A stretch of DNA of 44,350 nt from Deltaproteobacteria bacterium (GCA_016930075.1 JAFGHS010000130.1:1-44350); one strand, 5' to 3'. Positions 8,379 to 16,030 are shown, numbered from the stretch's first letter. Made by a program: numbers and translations. Notes: generated by a model from the sequence alone, not told the origin.

Positions 8379-8831
8379 ATGAACGACAAGAAGGAAAACG
8401 ACATGACCAGCCTGCGAGAATTCGCCGCGCAGCATTTCAATGGCTGGAAAGAGAAATACCGTCTCATGGGCGACAAATATCCCGAAACCATGGAGCGGAT
8501 GATGCGCGCACGGGTTGCTCTCAATGACGGGGCTCTCAAAACGAAGGAAGTGGAACTCATCACCCTGGGTCTCGACATCAGCAAACTTCATAATGATGTC
8601 GAAACGCAGACCGTCAGGGCCATGCAGGCGGGCGCAACAGCTCAACAGGTTGCTGAAGTGGTCGGCATCTGCCTGCTCAAGCACGGCATGGTCACCTATG
8701 AAGAAGCCGGCGTTCGCGCCCTGAAGACGGCGGAAGATTATGAGGCCGACCCGGAAGGCGCCATCAAGCGGGTCGAGGCGTTGCACGGCGGTGTGATGTC
8801 GGGTCTGCGTTTTCATGACCAGATTTGGTAG
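8379..8831 (+). CDS. Carboxymuconolactone decarboxylase family protein, tandem copy 2
   Basis: A 150-residue CMD-like protein, clearly paralogous to the genes on either side; it shares the core MQAGATAQQVAEVVGICLLKHGMVTY and the C-terminal ALKTAEDYEADPEGAIKRVEAL with copy 3. The start at 8379 has AAGGAGA 5 bases upstream; an in-frame GTG at 8334 lacks support. It has no CxxC and no obvious metal ligands, and the core His of copy 1 is Gln here (VETQTV). The CMD family forms homo-oligomers, and tandem copies with diverged active sites could form mixed oligomers (inference). Confidence 0.8.
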   Translation: MNDKKENDMTSLREFAAQHFNGWKEKYRLMGDKYPETMERMMRARVALNDGALKTKEVELITLGLDISKLHNDVETQTVRAMQAGATAQQVAEVVGICLLKHGMVTYEEAGVRALKTAEDYEADPEGAIKRVEALHGGVMSGLRFHDQIW

Positions 8832-8876
8832 CCTTGAACGATAAGGATAGATTCATCCGATTTGAAGGAGATCGAA

Positions 8877-9329
8877 ATGAACGACAGGAAAGAAAAAGCC
8901 GTTGAAAGTTCACAAAACTTTGCCGTGAATCATTTTGACGGCTGGATCAAGAAGAATCGCCTGCTGGGCGAAAGATATCCGGAAACGCTGGCGCACTGGA
9001 TGCGTGCGCGAAACGCTTTAAAGGACGGCGCCCTCACGCCTGTGCAAGAGGAGCTTGTCTGTCTGGGCCTGAAAATCAGCACCCGGTGTAAAAACGTTGA
9101 AACGACTACCGTCAGGGCGATGCAGGCCGGCGCTACGGCTCAGCATATTGCTGAAGTGGTTGGGATGTGCATGCTCATTCACGGCATGGTCACCTATGTC
9201 GAGTGCGGCGTTCGGGCGCTGAAGACGGCTGAAGATTATGAAGCCGATCCGGAAGGCGTCATCAAGCGGGTCGAAGCGTTGCGCGGCGGCGAGATGTCCG
9301 CCCTGCGTTCTTATGAAGAGAGGCGTTGA
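8877..9329 (+). CDS. Carboxymuconolactone decarboxylase family protein, tandem copy 3
   Basis: A 150-residue CMD-like protein, most similar to copy 2 over its whole length, including the N-terminal MNDRKEK and the FDGWIKKNRLLGERYPETL segment. The core reads MQAGATAQHIAEVVGMCMLIHGMVTY; the VETTTV segment has Thr at the His position of copy 1. The start at 8877 has AAGGAG 6 bases upstream; an in-frame TTG at 8862 is not favoured. It lies 45 bases after copy 2 and 24 bases before the epimerase-like gene, so co-transcription is likely. Confidence 0.8.
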   Translation: MNDRKEKAVESSQNFAVNHFDGWIKKNRLLGERYPETLAHWMRARNALKDGALTPVQEELVCLGLKISTRCKNVETTTVRAMQAGATAQHIAEVVGMCMLIHGMVTYVECGVRALKTAEDYEADPEGVIKRVEALRGGEMSALRSYEERR

Positions 9330-9353
9330 GCGTCATTTTAAGGGAGGACATGA

Positions 9354-9761
9354 GTGAAGATAAAACGTATTGAGCATGTCGGCATAAACGTGGGAAGCCT
9401 TGAGACAAGCAAGCGATTGTGGGAAGAGTGCTTCGGTATTTCCATTGGAGAAGTTTCTCGCCCCAAGAAAATTCCGATAGAAATCGCCATGTATCCCATC
9501 GGCGAGTCCATGGTCGAGTTGGTCGCCGGAACGACCCCCGAAAGCATCATCCCCGAAAGCAACCGAGGGATCAACCACATCTGCTTCGAGGTCGAAAACA
9601 TTGACGAAGCCATAGCTGAACTGAAGGAAAAAGGGATCAGACTGGCGAAACTGTTTACTGACGGACCTAGGATCGGCCACGGCGGTTGCCGCGTTGTTTT
9701 TCTTGATACCGCCGACACCGATAACTGCCTCATCGAACTGGCCGAGCTGCCCAGGTCTTGA
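9354..9761 (+). CDS. VOC-family protein, methylmalonyl-CoA-epimerase-like
   Basis: A single-module vicinal oxygen chelate protein (135 residues). All four metal ligands expected for methylmalonyl-CoA epimerase and glyoxalase I types are present: His8 (IEHVGI), Glu55 (MVELVAG), His75 (INHICFEV) and Glu128 (CLIELAEL). The GINHICFEVENID segment is characteristic of the epimerase branch. The start is GTG at 9354, set by GGGAGGA at 9342-9348. In this context it may epimerise or isomerise the alpha carbon of a CoA ester formed by one of the island's CoA-transferases. It is the only one of the four VOC proteins here with a complete metal site. Confidence 0.83.
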   Translation: MKIKRIEHVGINVGSLETSKRLWEECFGISIGEVSRPKKIPIEIAMYPIGESMVELVAGTTPESIIPESNRGINHICFEVENIDEAIAELKEKGIRLAKLFTDGPRIGHGGCRVVFLDTADTDNCLIELAELPRS

Positions 9762-9776
9762 GGAGGAAGAGATATT

Positions 9777-9887
9777 ATGATGGATATGACTTCATTTAAG
9801 CTGTTTGAGCCGCGGCGGCGACATGTCCGCTTTGCGGTCTTATTAAGTAGGACTGTGTTCACCGGTTTTGTAATTAAAGGAGTTTAA
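9777..9887 (+). CDS. Small ORF of 36 codons with a strong ribosome-binding site
   Basis: ATG 9777 (or 9780) follows AGGAGGA at 9761-9767 with a spacing of 9-12 bases. The frame runs 36 codons to TAA at 9885 and encodes a basic peptide containing FEPRRRHVRF and a hydrophobic tail. It sits between the epimerase-like and SDR genes. No family is recognised. It could be a small peptide, the remnant of a deleted gene, or a leader that couples translation to the SDR gene. Low certainty. Confidence 0.3.
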   Translation: MMDMTSFKLFEPRRRHVRFAVLLSRTVFTGFVIKGV

Positions 9888-9917
9888 ATTTAAAAAAAAG
9901 AAAAGGAGGAATGAAAA

Positions 9918-10703
9918 ATGGGTCCATTCAATAGTGCTTTATTAGAGGGTAAAGTAGCGTTGATTACCGGCGGCGGTCGCGGTATTGGCCGCGCAAGTGC
10001 TTTAGCTCTTGCTGATGCCGGCGCAGATGTGGTCGTCAGTTCCCGGACGGTTCCGGAATTGGAGAAAGTGGCGGAAGAAATCAGGGCTAAAGGCAGAAAA
10101 GGGCTTGCCGTTGCATGTGATCTTTCCAAGATTGAAGAGTTGCAGAATCTGGTCGATAAGGTCAAGGAGGCGCTTGGCCGGATTGATATTCTGGTGAACA
10201 ATGTCGGCGGCCCCGCAGATGTGACTTATCTCGGGCCGGCAGTGGGCGCGCCTCAAGAGGGGTGGGATAAAGTCATGAATCTCAATTTAAAAATTCCATT
10301 TTTCTTATCCACCTTAGTTGCCCCGATCATGAAAGAACAGCAAGGCGGCAGTATCATCAACATCGGCGCCCTTGCCGGCATGAAGGCGGTCGAGGGAGGG
10401 GCAATGATCTATGGCATTGCCAAAGCCGGCATGATATCGATGACATGGTCTTTAGCCAAAGAGCTGGGCAAGCATAATATCCGGGTGAATATTATTTCCC
10501 CTGGTGTGGTAAAAACCAAAATGACGGATTTTTTCCTGAATACGCCTGAAAGGGAGGAATCATTTAAAAACAGACTGGCCTTGCGTTGTCTTGGAGAACC
10601 GAATGATATTGCTGCGGCTGTCGTTTTCCTAGCCTCGGATCAATCGAAATGGACAACCGGGGCCAATCTTGTCATCGACGGCGGCAGCATGGTTGGGCCA
10701 TAG
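9918..10703 (+). CDS. Short-chain dehydrogenase/reductase (SDR), FabG-like
   Basis: A classical SDR of 261 residues for NAD(P)-dependent oxidation or reduction of a hydroxyl/keto group. It has the cofactor motif TGGGRGIG (residues 17-24), NNVGG at 94-98, the Tyr165-x3-Lys169 active site in YGIAKAG, and the C-terminal LVIDGGSM. The catalytic Ser normally before the Tyr appears as Ala151 (NIGALAG), which is unusual and may lower or alter activity. Arg43 after the second strand suggests NADP preference. A strong GGAGG precedes the start. By neighbourhood it would act on a hydroxyacyl or ketoacyl intermediate between CoA activation and hydrolysis. Confidence 0.85.
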   Translation: MGPFNSALLEGKVALITGGGRGIGRASALALADAGADVVVSSRTVPELEKVAEEIRAKGRKGLAVACDLSKIEELQNLVDKVKEALGRIDILVNNVGGPADVTYLGPAVGAPQEGWDKVMNLNLKIPFFLSTLVAPIMKEQQGGSIINIGALAGMKAVEGGAMIYGIAKAGMISMTWSLAKELGKHNIRVNIISPGVVKTKMTDFFLNTPEREESFKNRLALRCLGEPNDIAAAVVFLASDQSKWTTGANLVIDGGSMVGP

Positions 10704-10730
10704 ACGTAATCTGAAAGGAGAGAAGCCATC

Positions 10731-11126
10731 ATGATGAAATTAGCGAAAGCGGGTTTTCAGATAGCCCTGTTTGTCCGGGATATGAAATCCGCCCTTGATT
10801 TTTATCAAGATACCCTTGGCCTGGAATCGAAGGGCAGAGACGAAAATTATACGCTCGGGGCGGCGATTCATTTAAAATGTGGGGACAGTAGTCTGCTATT
10901 GATCGAACCGGAAACAAAAACACCGGCTGGACCGTCCTGGGTGCACGCACAAATGGGGTTCCGCTATGTCGTCTTTTTTGTGGAAAACCTCTCTGAAATC
11001 TGTGAAAAATTACAGGAAAAGAAGGTCAAATTCACGATACATGAGACCAAAATAACGTCCCAACTGCGCATTGCCATGATCCAGGACCCGGATGGGAATA
11101 ATATACAATTCATTGAGAGGAGGTAG
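10731..11126 (+). CDS. VOC-family protein without a full metal site
   Basis: A single-module VOC protein (131 residues): FQIALFVRDMKSALDFYQDTLGLES at the start and IQDPDGNNIQFIE at the end follow the glyoxalase/bleomycin-resistance pattern. Position by position, the first His ligand is Gln, the second is Tyr (FRYVVFFV) and the final Glu is Gln (NNIQF). A classical metal-dependent role is therefore doubtful, and ligand binding or a metal-free reaction is more likely. GGAG precedes the ATGATG start. It ends 2 bases before the second alpha/beta hydrolase, whose ribosome-binding site lies in its last codons, so the two are translationally linked. Confidence 0.72.
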   Translation: MMKLAKAGFQIALFVRDMKSALDFYQDTLGLESKGRDENYTLGAAIHLKCGDSSLLLIEPETKTPAGPSWVHAQMGFRYVVFFVENLSEICEKLQEKKVKFTIHETKITSQLRIAMIQDPDGNNIQFIERR

Positions 11127-11128
11127 AT

Positions 11129-11830
11129 ATGGGAACTTATCTTCTGGTTCATGGTTGCAACCAGGGCGGGTGGATTTGGAAGTATGTGGCCAAATATCTG
11201 CGCGCCGAAGGTCATGATGTCTATACGCCCACATTGGACGGATGCGCTGAGCGAGCTCACCAGATCCGGTTGGAGATAACGCAAGACACCATGACGGAAG
11301 AGCTGCTGGACTACATCTTCTACTATGATCTCACGGATCTCCTTTTGGTGGGGACCAGCTCGGCCGGCAATATCATCAGTAAAGTCGCCGATGCCAAACC
11401 GGAACTGATTAAGCGTCTTTTCTACGTTGACGCCGTGCTGCTGCAACCCAAAGAAAATTTTTTGCAGGAAGTCTATCAGCCGCCCGAAGACGGCATCTGG
11501 ATAAGAACAAAAGAAGGATTGGCCGTCAATCCGGAAATACTCCATGGCTTTAATATGTTCACAACCTGTGACGCGGAACGATCCGCCTGGGCGTCGGAGA
11601 GATTCAGTCGATGGCCGGCAAACGCTTTTTCCAGGGTAGGCAAAGAGATGGATTTTTGGAATAAGTCATGGGACGCAACCGTTATCAATTGTTTGCGCAG
11701 CATGAATCCGGCCACGTCCCATGTCAAGAGTTTTGCCGAACGGCTCAAGGGAAGGTATATCGAAATGGATTGTGGACATTGGCCAATGGTGTGCCATCCG
11801 GAGGAGTTGGCGCGGATTTTATTATCATGA
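11129..11830 (+). CDS. Alpha/beta hydrolase (hydroxynitrile-lyase/EstC-like), copy 2
   Basis: A 233-residue paralogue of the 6699-7397 protein, alignable end to end and sharing roughly 60 percent of positions by eye. It has HGCNQGGWIW, a VGTSSAG elbow with Ser77, and a CGHWPM His near the C-terminus. As in copy 1, the usual acid residue is replaced in the INCLRSMNP segment. The start at 11129 has GAGGAGG a few bases upstream inside the preceding gene. Two copies bracketing the CMD and SDR genes suggest two related hydrolysis steps or two stereoisomeric substrates (inference). Confidence 0.83.
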   Translation: MGTYLLVHGCNQGGWIWKYVAKYLRAEGHDVYTPTLDGCAERAHQIRLEITQDTMTEELLDYIFYYDLTDLLLVGTSSAGNIISKVADAKPELIKRLFYVDAVLLQPKENFLQEVYQPPEDGIWIRTKEGLAVNPEILHGFNMFTTCDAERSAWASERFSRWPANAFSRVGKEMDFWNKSWDATVINCLRSMNPATSHVKSFAERLKGRYIEMDCGHWPMVCHPEELARILLS

Positions 11831-11867
11831 TCAATTCGACAAATGGTTTATTACTAAAAGGAGAGCA

Positions 11868-13208
11868 ATGAACATGGGAGCAATTCTTGAAGGCATCACC
11901 GTATTGGATTTTTCCGAGTATATCGCCGGGCCTTACGCAGGGTTTCTGCTGGCCGATCTGGGGGCGGATGTTATCAAAATCGAACCCCCCGACGGATCGG
12001 AAGAACGGCGCTGGGGAAATTCGCAGCGATATAAAGGTAACACCCGGACGTCCCTCACGATGAACCGGGGCAAGCGGAGCCTTTGTCTGGACATGCGTAA
12101 GGAAGAATCACGCTCGATCATCTACCGCCTGGTGGAAAAAACCGACATCGTCATCCAGAATTACGCCCCCGGCGTGGCAAAAAAACTCGGTATCGATTAT
12201 GACACCCTTTCGGCCATGAACAAGGGCTTGATTTTCATTTCCAGCACAGCCTTCGGTGAAATCGGTCCTTATCAGAAACGCAAAGGCTTTGACATCATCG
12301 CCCATGCGGCAGCCGGGATTATGGCCGGATATGCCGACGGAGACGGCAACCCCCGCGGGCCCGGCGGCGCTCCCTATATCGACATCGGCACAGGCATGCT
12401 CAACGCCTTCAGCGCCGTCTCGGCTCTTTTCGCCCGAAGTCGAACCGGAGAGGGCCAGAAGATCGAAACCTCTCTTTTCAATACGGGCATGGCCCTCCTC
12501 GCAACGGGCTTTTCCTATATCGAGGAACTTGACACGGAAAGACATGAACAGGAACGTGCCCTGTTGAAAAACGCCATCAAGGAAAAAAAGACGCACACCC
12601 AGATCATCGATGCCATCACCGATCTCCGGAACAGCTATGAAATGCCCGAAGCGATGGGGAAATTTGAATTGCCGGACTGCAATCACCGGCCCTCCGACCG
12701 CTGGTCTTTCCCCCACTACCGGATTTATGAAACGGCGGACGGTTTCATCGGTCTGGCCGCTCTCACAAGCCGGCAGCGGACAAGCGCCTGCGAGGTCCTC
12801 GGCATAGACAGTAAGTTTGCCGGCGTCGAACTGAGCGAGATCACCAATGAGGTGATCGACAACATAAAATCTCTGAACGATCAGATGGAGGCCCGCTTCC
12901 ATGAAAAGACCAACAACGAATGGATCGAGGCTCTTGAAAAGGCCGGCGTCCCCTGCGGGCCCGTCAATTATTCCGTAGACCTGTTCAACGACCCCCAGGC
13001 CCTGGCCGTGGATATGATCTGGGATCTTAAAAACAGCGAACTGGGCCCCTATAAAATGATCGGCCATCCCGTCCGGTACCCCAAGAACCCGGCGAAACCC
13101 GGAAAAGGAGCGCCCACCCTGGGCGAAGACAGCGTTGCCGTCCTTTTGCAATTCGGGTACAGTCCGGCGGAGATTGATGCATTTAAAAAGCAGTCTGTCG
13201 TAAGATAG
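11868..13208 (+). CDS. CaiB/BaiF (family III) CoA-transferase
   Basis: A 446-residue family III CoA-transferase, which transfers CoA between carboxylic acids through an aspartyl-CoA thioester. The start MNMGAILEGITVLDFSEYIAGP is typical. The catalytic Asp is Asp172 in GAPYIDIGTG, matching Asp169 of formyl-CoA transferase, and the C-terminal GVPCGPVNYSVDLFNDPQ segment is a family hallmark. An insertion of about 60 residues (RHEQERALLKNAIKEKK and following) lies between the two lobes. AAGGAGA precedes ATG 11868 and the in-frame ATG 11874; the open frame back to 11721 overlaps the hydrolase and is not used. It gives the island a second, mechanistically different CoA-transferase besides the alpha/beta pair. 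Confidence 0.9.
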   Translation: MNMGAILEGITVLDFSEYIAGPYAGFLLADLGADVIKIEPPDGSEERRWGNSQRYKGNTRTSLTMNRGKRSLCLDMRKEESRSIIYRLVEKTDIVIQNYAPGVAKKLGIDYDTLSAMNKGLIFISSTAFGEIGPYQKRKGFDIIAHAAAGIMAGYADGDGNPRGPGGAPYIDIGTGMLNAFSAVSALFARSRTGEGQKIETSLFNTGMALLATGFSYIEELDTERHEQERALLKNAIKEKKTHTQIIDAITDLRNSYEMPEAMGKFELPDCNHRPSDRWSFPHYRIYETADGFIGLAALTSRQRTSACEVLGIDSKFAGVELSEITNEVIDNIKSLNDQMEARFHEKTNNEWIEALEKAGVPCGPVNYSVDLFNDPQALAVDMIWDLKNSELGPYKMIGHPVRYPKNPAKPGKGAPTLGEDSVAVLLQFGYSPAEIDAFKKQSVVR

Positions 13209-13237
13209 ATTATCTTAACTTATAAAGGATGTATGCA

Positions 13238-13837
13238 ATGACAAATTTCAGCAGACCAAGAACGAGAAACCCCAATGCTCTATTGCGCGACCCCAAGGCC
13301 AGGCCCTTGAGGGAAGAAGAAATAGGACACAGCCCCATATTTAGCCCCCGTTTTGACGGACCCTTTGAGCCCAATCCGACCATTGCAGAGGGGCGTACGC
13401 CGTTGGACGGTCCTGCCGCACCGGCGGAGTTGAACATGCCTGCAGCGCGTCTTGTATCCGTGACGCTCAACTGCCTGGACCTGGAGCGTCAGCGGGCTTG
13501 GTACGAAAGGATGTTCGGCATGAAAGTGATCACGAGCTACCATCGCGGCGGCGTTCTGTATGAATATCTTATGGGTTTTGAAGACAGCAGGGGGGCGGCG
13601 CTGGCACTCGCCAAAGAGCCGCGCCCTGCCGGATATAATAATCATGGCAGATTGGGCTTTGACGTTCCCAACGCGAAAGGTCTTGCGGAATTCCTTTATT
13701 CTCAGGGGGCGCTGATGCGGGAGGCCATTAAGGGTTATGTGTATTTTGTGATTGACCCTGAAGGGAATGCTATCGAGTTTTTCACGATTCCGCGCCTGGA
13801 AAACGATAAGGCGGAAAAACAGGAAATGAAGGGATGA
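13238..13837 (+). CDS. VOC-family protein with a long N-terminal extension
   Basis: A 199-residue protein. Residues about 1-67 are Pro/Arg-rich, low in hydrophobics and probably disordered. A VOC module follows, from ARLVSVTLNCLDLERQRAWY to IDPEGNAIEFFTI. The final Glu ligand (AIEFF) is present, but the two His positions read Ser and Arg, so a metal site is incomplete. ATG 13238 has AAAGGA 8 bases upstream; ATG 13229 is an alternative. It follows CaiB/BaiF directly and may handle the same CoA ester. The extension is unusual for single-module VOC proteins and has no recognised domain. Confidence 0.7.
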   Translation: MTNFSRPRTRNPNALLRDPKARPLREEEIGHSPIFSPRFDGPFEPNPTIAEGRTPLDGPAAPAELNMPAARLVSVTLNCLDLERQRAWYERMFGMKVITSYHRGGVLYEYLMGFEDSRGAALALAKEPRPAGYNNHGRLGFDVPNAKGLAEFLYSQGALMREAIKGYVYFVIDPEGNAIEFFTIPRLENDKAEKQEMKG

Positions 13838-14028
13838 GCTGTGGTCACCCAGGAGTCTCAAATTTTTGAGGACATGGAAGACAGGTTTTGAAAAAAATAT
13901 GGAGTGCAAATAAAAAGAAGATACCGCTGCCGCCGTTTATTCATCAGGAATGATGAGCGGCTGCATTGATTTCCCTTGAGTTAAAGATTCATTAAGGATT
14001 TTACTAATAAAAAAAGAAGGAGGCATTC

Positions 14029-14898
14029 ATGGTAAAAGCAGGAAGATCGAACACATTTTTTTTGCACAGCATCTGGGTTGCCGGCGGTGCAGACGTAGAA
14101 ACCATCGAGAAGACGGCCGAATGGTACAAGTCGGTTTTCGGCATGCAGGAAACCCAGCGGTTCGGTTCCCCGCAACTCAAGAACATCGGCATCAGTCTGA
14201 ATTTCGGGCAAACGGTTGAAGAGGCCAAGAAAGCGCGTTTCCCCGTTATGGGGATTGCTAAGAGCTTCATGGGACAGCCCGGGGCCCCGGGAAACGACAA
14301 CATTGTCCGCCCGTCCTTCAATGTTACGAACATTGATGCGGTAATGAAGCGCGTTGTCAAAGGTCGCGGCAAAATCGTGTCCGGACCGGATAAGAAGAAA
14401 AATGGGATGGTTGCCGTCGTCAAAGATCCCGTCGGCAACTGGATTGAGTTGGTTTCTCCGCTGCCGGTCGGCAAGGCCGCGCAGCCCTTGCAGATATCAT
14501 GGCGCACCGTCCATGTTCCCGCTGTCGATGCGGAACAGACCGCCAGGTTTTATGCGCAGATTTTCGGCGTAAAGGAGATCGCCCGGGGGGGGACGTCGCG
14601 CAGGCCGGAAATCATGCTGAATTTCGGAGCGAGCGCTAAAGCGGCCCAAAATAACGCCTCCGCGCCCTTGACGGTTGTCAGCGTTAAGGAAAGGCCAAGG
14701 CCGACCATAACGACCATGGCGTCGTACCTGACCATCGGCTTCAGGGGCCAGGCCGAACTGGACGAAGCCTTGAACCGCGCATACAAAGCCGGCGCCGTCT
14801 TCGTTTCCGAACCCCATTACTTTAAAGAGGTGAATACTATTTTCGCCCGCCTCAGTGATCCCAACGGCAATTTCGTTGAGTTTGCCGGGAGGAATTAA
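14029..14898 (+). CDS. Two-module VOC-family protein
   Basis: A 289-residue protein built from two VOC modules: residues about 8-147 (TAEWYKSVFGMQE to VKDPVGNWIELV) and about 155-289 (TARFYAQIFGVKE to LSDPNGNFVEFAG). The length and duplication match type I extradiol dioxygenases. The iron ligands of that family are not in place: the two His positions of the second module read Thr and Tyr, and only the final Glu is kept. A dioxygenase role is therefore not supported. AAGGAGG precedes the ATG. It is the last + strand gene of the island and faces a convergent TRAP receptor gene. Confidence 0.74.
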   Translation: MVKAGRSNTFFLHSIWVAGGADVETIEKTAEWYKSVFGMQETQRFGSPQLKNIGISLNFGQTVEEAKKARFPVMGIAKSFMGQPGAPGNDNIVRPSFNVTNIDAVMKRVVKGRGKIVSGPDKKKNGMVAVVKDPVGNWIELVSPLPVGKAAQPLQISWRTVHVPAVDAEQTARFYAQIFGVKEIARGGTSRRPEIMLNFGASAKAAQNNASAPLTVVSVKERPRPTITTMASYLTIGFRGQAELDEALNRAYKAGAVFVSEPHYFKEVNTIFARLSDPNGNFVEFAGRN

Positions 14899-14917
14899 GG
14901 AAATTATATCGGGGAAA

Positions 14918-14967
14918 GGGCGGAAAATCGAGCAGGATTTTCCCCCGCCCCCGTATCAAATACGGGG
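14918..14967. terminator. Stem-loops between convergent genes
   Basis: Two adjacent hairpins in the convergent gap. GGGCGGAAAATC (14918-14929) pairs with GATTTT plus CCGCCC (14936-14950, with three bulged Cs). CCCCGTAT (14949-14956) pairs perfectly with ATACGGGG (14960-14967) over a CAA loop. They share bases and could be alternative folds. Neither has a clean T-tract, so termination is inferred mainly from position. Confidence 0.4.
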
Positions 14968-15049
14968 CAGGCTATGGAATGTATAGCCGCCATGGACAAG
15001 CATATTCCGAATATGGACAAGCAGATGATCCGCTACCGCTGTTATAATG

Positions 15050-16030
15050 TCATCGCGCGGCGTCCATAAATATTTTTAGCATTCGGGACGTTGATTCATC
15101 CTTAAAAATATGGCTTTTCTCGAGATCTGCAAGTCTGTTTTTGAATGAATTGATATCCGGTTTTTCGTTGATAACCATCCCGGTCTTCCTGAGTATATTG
15201 AGAATTTTGGCTTCATTTTTTCTGTTCCAATCCCTTTCGAACCGGGCTGCTTTTATCATGGCGGATTGTATGGCTGTCTGATCGTCGGCATTGAGTGATT
15301 GAAACCACGCAAGATTAGCCACGGCGATATGTGACGAATAGACATGTCGTGTCAAAGACAGGTATTTCTGGAGCTTGTAAATTTTATAAAGCCGGATCAG
15401 GAAGACGGGATTTTCCTGGGCTTCAACGGTTTTTGCTTTCAATTCCTTGTTGATGGGCCATCCGAGGGGTATGGGCGTTGCCCCCAGTAATCGCCAGATT
15501 TCCTGATGTATAATGGATTGCATGACCCGAATGCGCAAACCGGCGACATCGTCTGCGCTGTGGATCGGCCTATTTGCAGTCACATTTCGGAACCCGTTTT
15601 CAGCAAACGCCAGTCCCTTGAAACCGGCCTTTTCCAGGCTCTTCAGAAGCTGCCGGCCCGGTTCTCCATCGAGCAGCAGATCCGCCTGCTGATAATTTTT
15701 GAAAAGATAGGGATAATCAACGACACGCGCTTCCGGAACAAATTCATCGAAGGGACCTGATGTGACGACGGCCATCTGAATCTCACCGGACTGGACTTTC
15801 TTAAGAATATCACTTTCATTGCCCAGAGATCCGTTATCGTAAATTTTTACCCACCTTATGGTATCCTTTTCAAGCAGGCTTTTGAATTTTTCCGCGCAAA
15901 CATTTTGTGCCCCTCCCCGCTTTGTGACAACGCCGAGCTTAATGATGTTTTCGGCAAGGCAAACATTACTGGCCCAAAAAGCAATGATGAGGACAATACA
16001 TGCGATCCAACGGGTCTTCTTTGCATCCAT
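15050..16030 (-). CDS. TRAP transporter substrate-binding protein (DctP family), orphan
   Basis: A 326-residue periplasmic TRAP receptor. The signal peptide (residues 1-26, ending VCLA) is followed by IIKLGVVTKRGG. The conserved middle reads DDVAGLRIRVMQ..LGATPIPLGW, which includes the Arg that pairs with the substrate carboxylate in DctP proteins. The length is normal for the family. The start at 16030 is set by AGGAGGT 5 bases upstream; the in-frame ATG at 16057 has no site. No DctQM genes are adjacent, so it must work with a membrane pair encoded elsewhere or act as a sensory receptor. A good promoter lies upstream at 16111-16139. Confidence 0.87.
   Translation of the reverse strand: MDAKKTRWIACIVLIIAFWASNVCLAENIIKLGVVTKRGGAQNVCAEKFKSLLEKDTIRWVKIYDNGSLGNESDILKKVQSGEIQMAVVTSGPFDEFVPEARVVDYPYLFKNYQQADLLLDGEPGRQLLKSLEKAGFKGLAFAENGFRNVTANRPIHSADDVAGLRIRVMQSIIHQEIWRLLGATPIPLGWPINKELKAKTVEAQENPVFLIRLYKIYKLQKYLSLTRHVYSSHIAVANLAWFQSLNADDQTAIQSAMIKAARFERDWNRKNEAKILNILRKTGMVINEKPDINSFKNRLADLEKSHIFKDESTSRMLKIFMDAAR

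Noticed and set aside
11721..11867. Longer CaiB/BaiF start at 11721
   Set aside because: It overlaps the hydrolase gene in another frame; AAGGAGA before 11868 and the family N-terminus support the shorter form.
12108..13151. Long minus-strand frame of 347 codons
   Set aside because: Antisense shadow of the CaiB/BaiF gene; no family motifs.
14029..14898. Extradiol ring-cleavage dioxygenase
   Set aside because: Length and two modules fit, but the iron-binding His positions are Thr and Tyr.
14970..15024. Short direct repeats ATGGACAAGCA and a small GGCTAT/ATAGCC hairpin
   Set aside because: Only two copies and very short; no array or recognised element, likely chance or local slippage.
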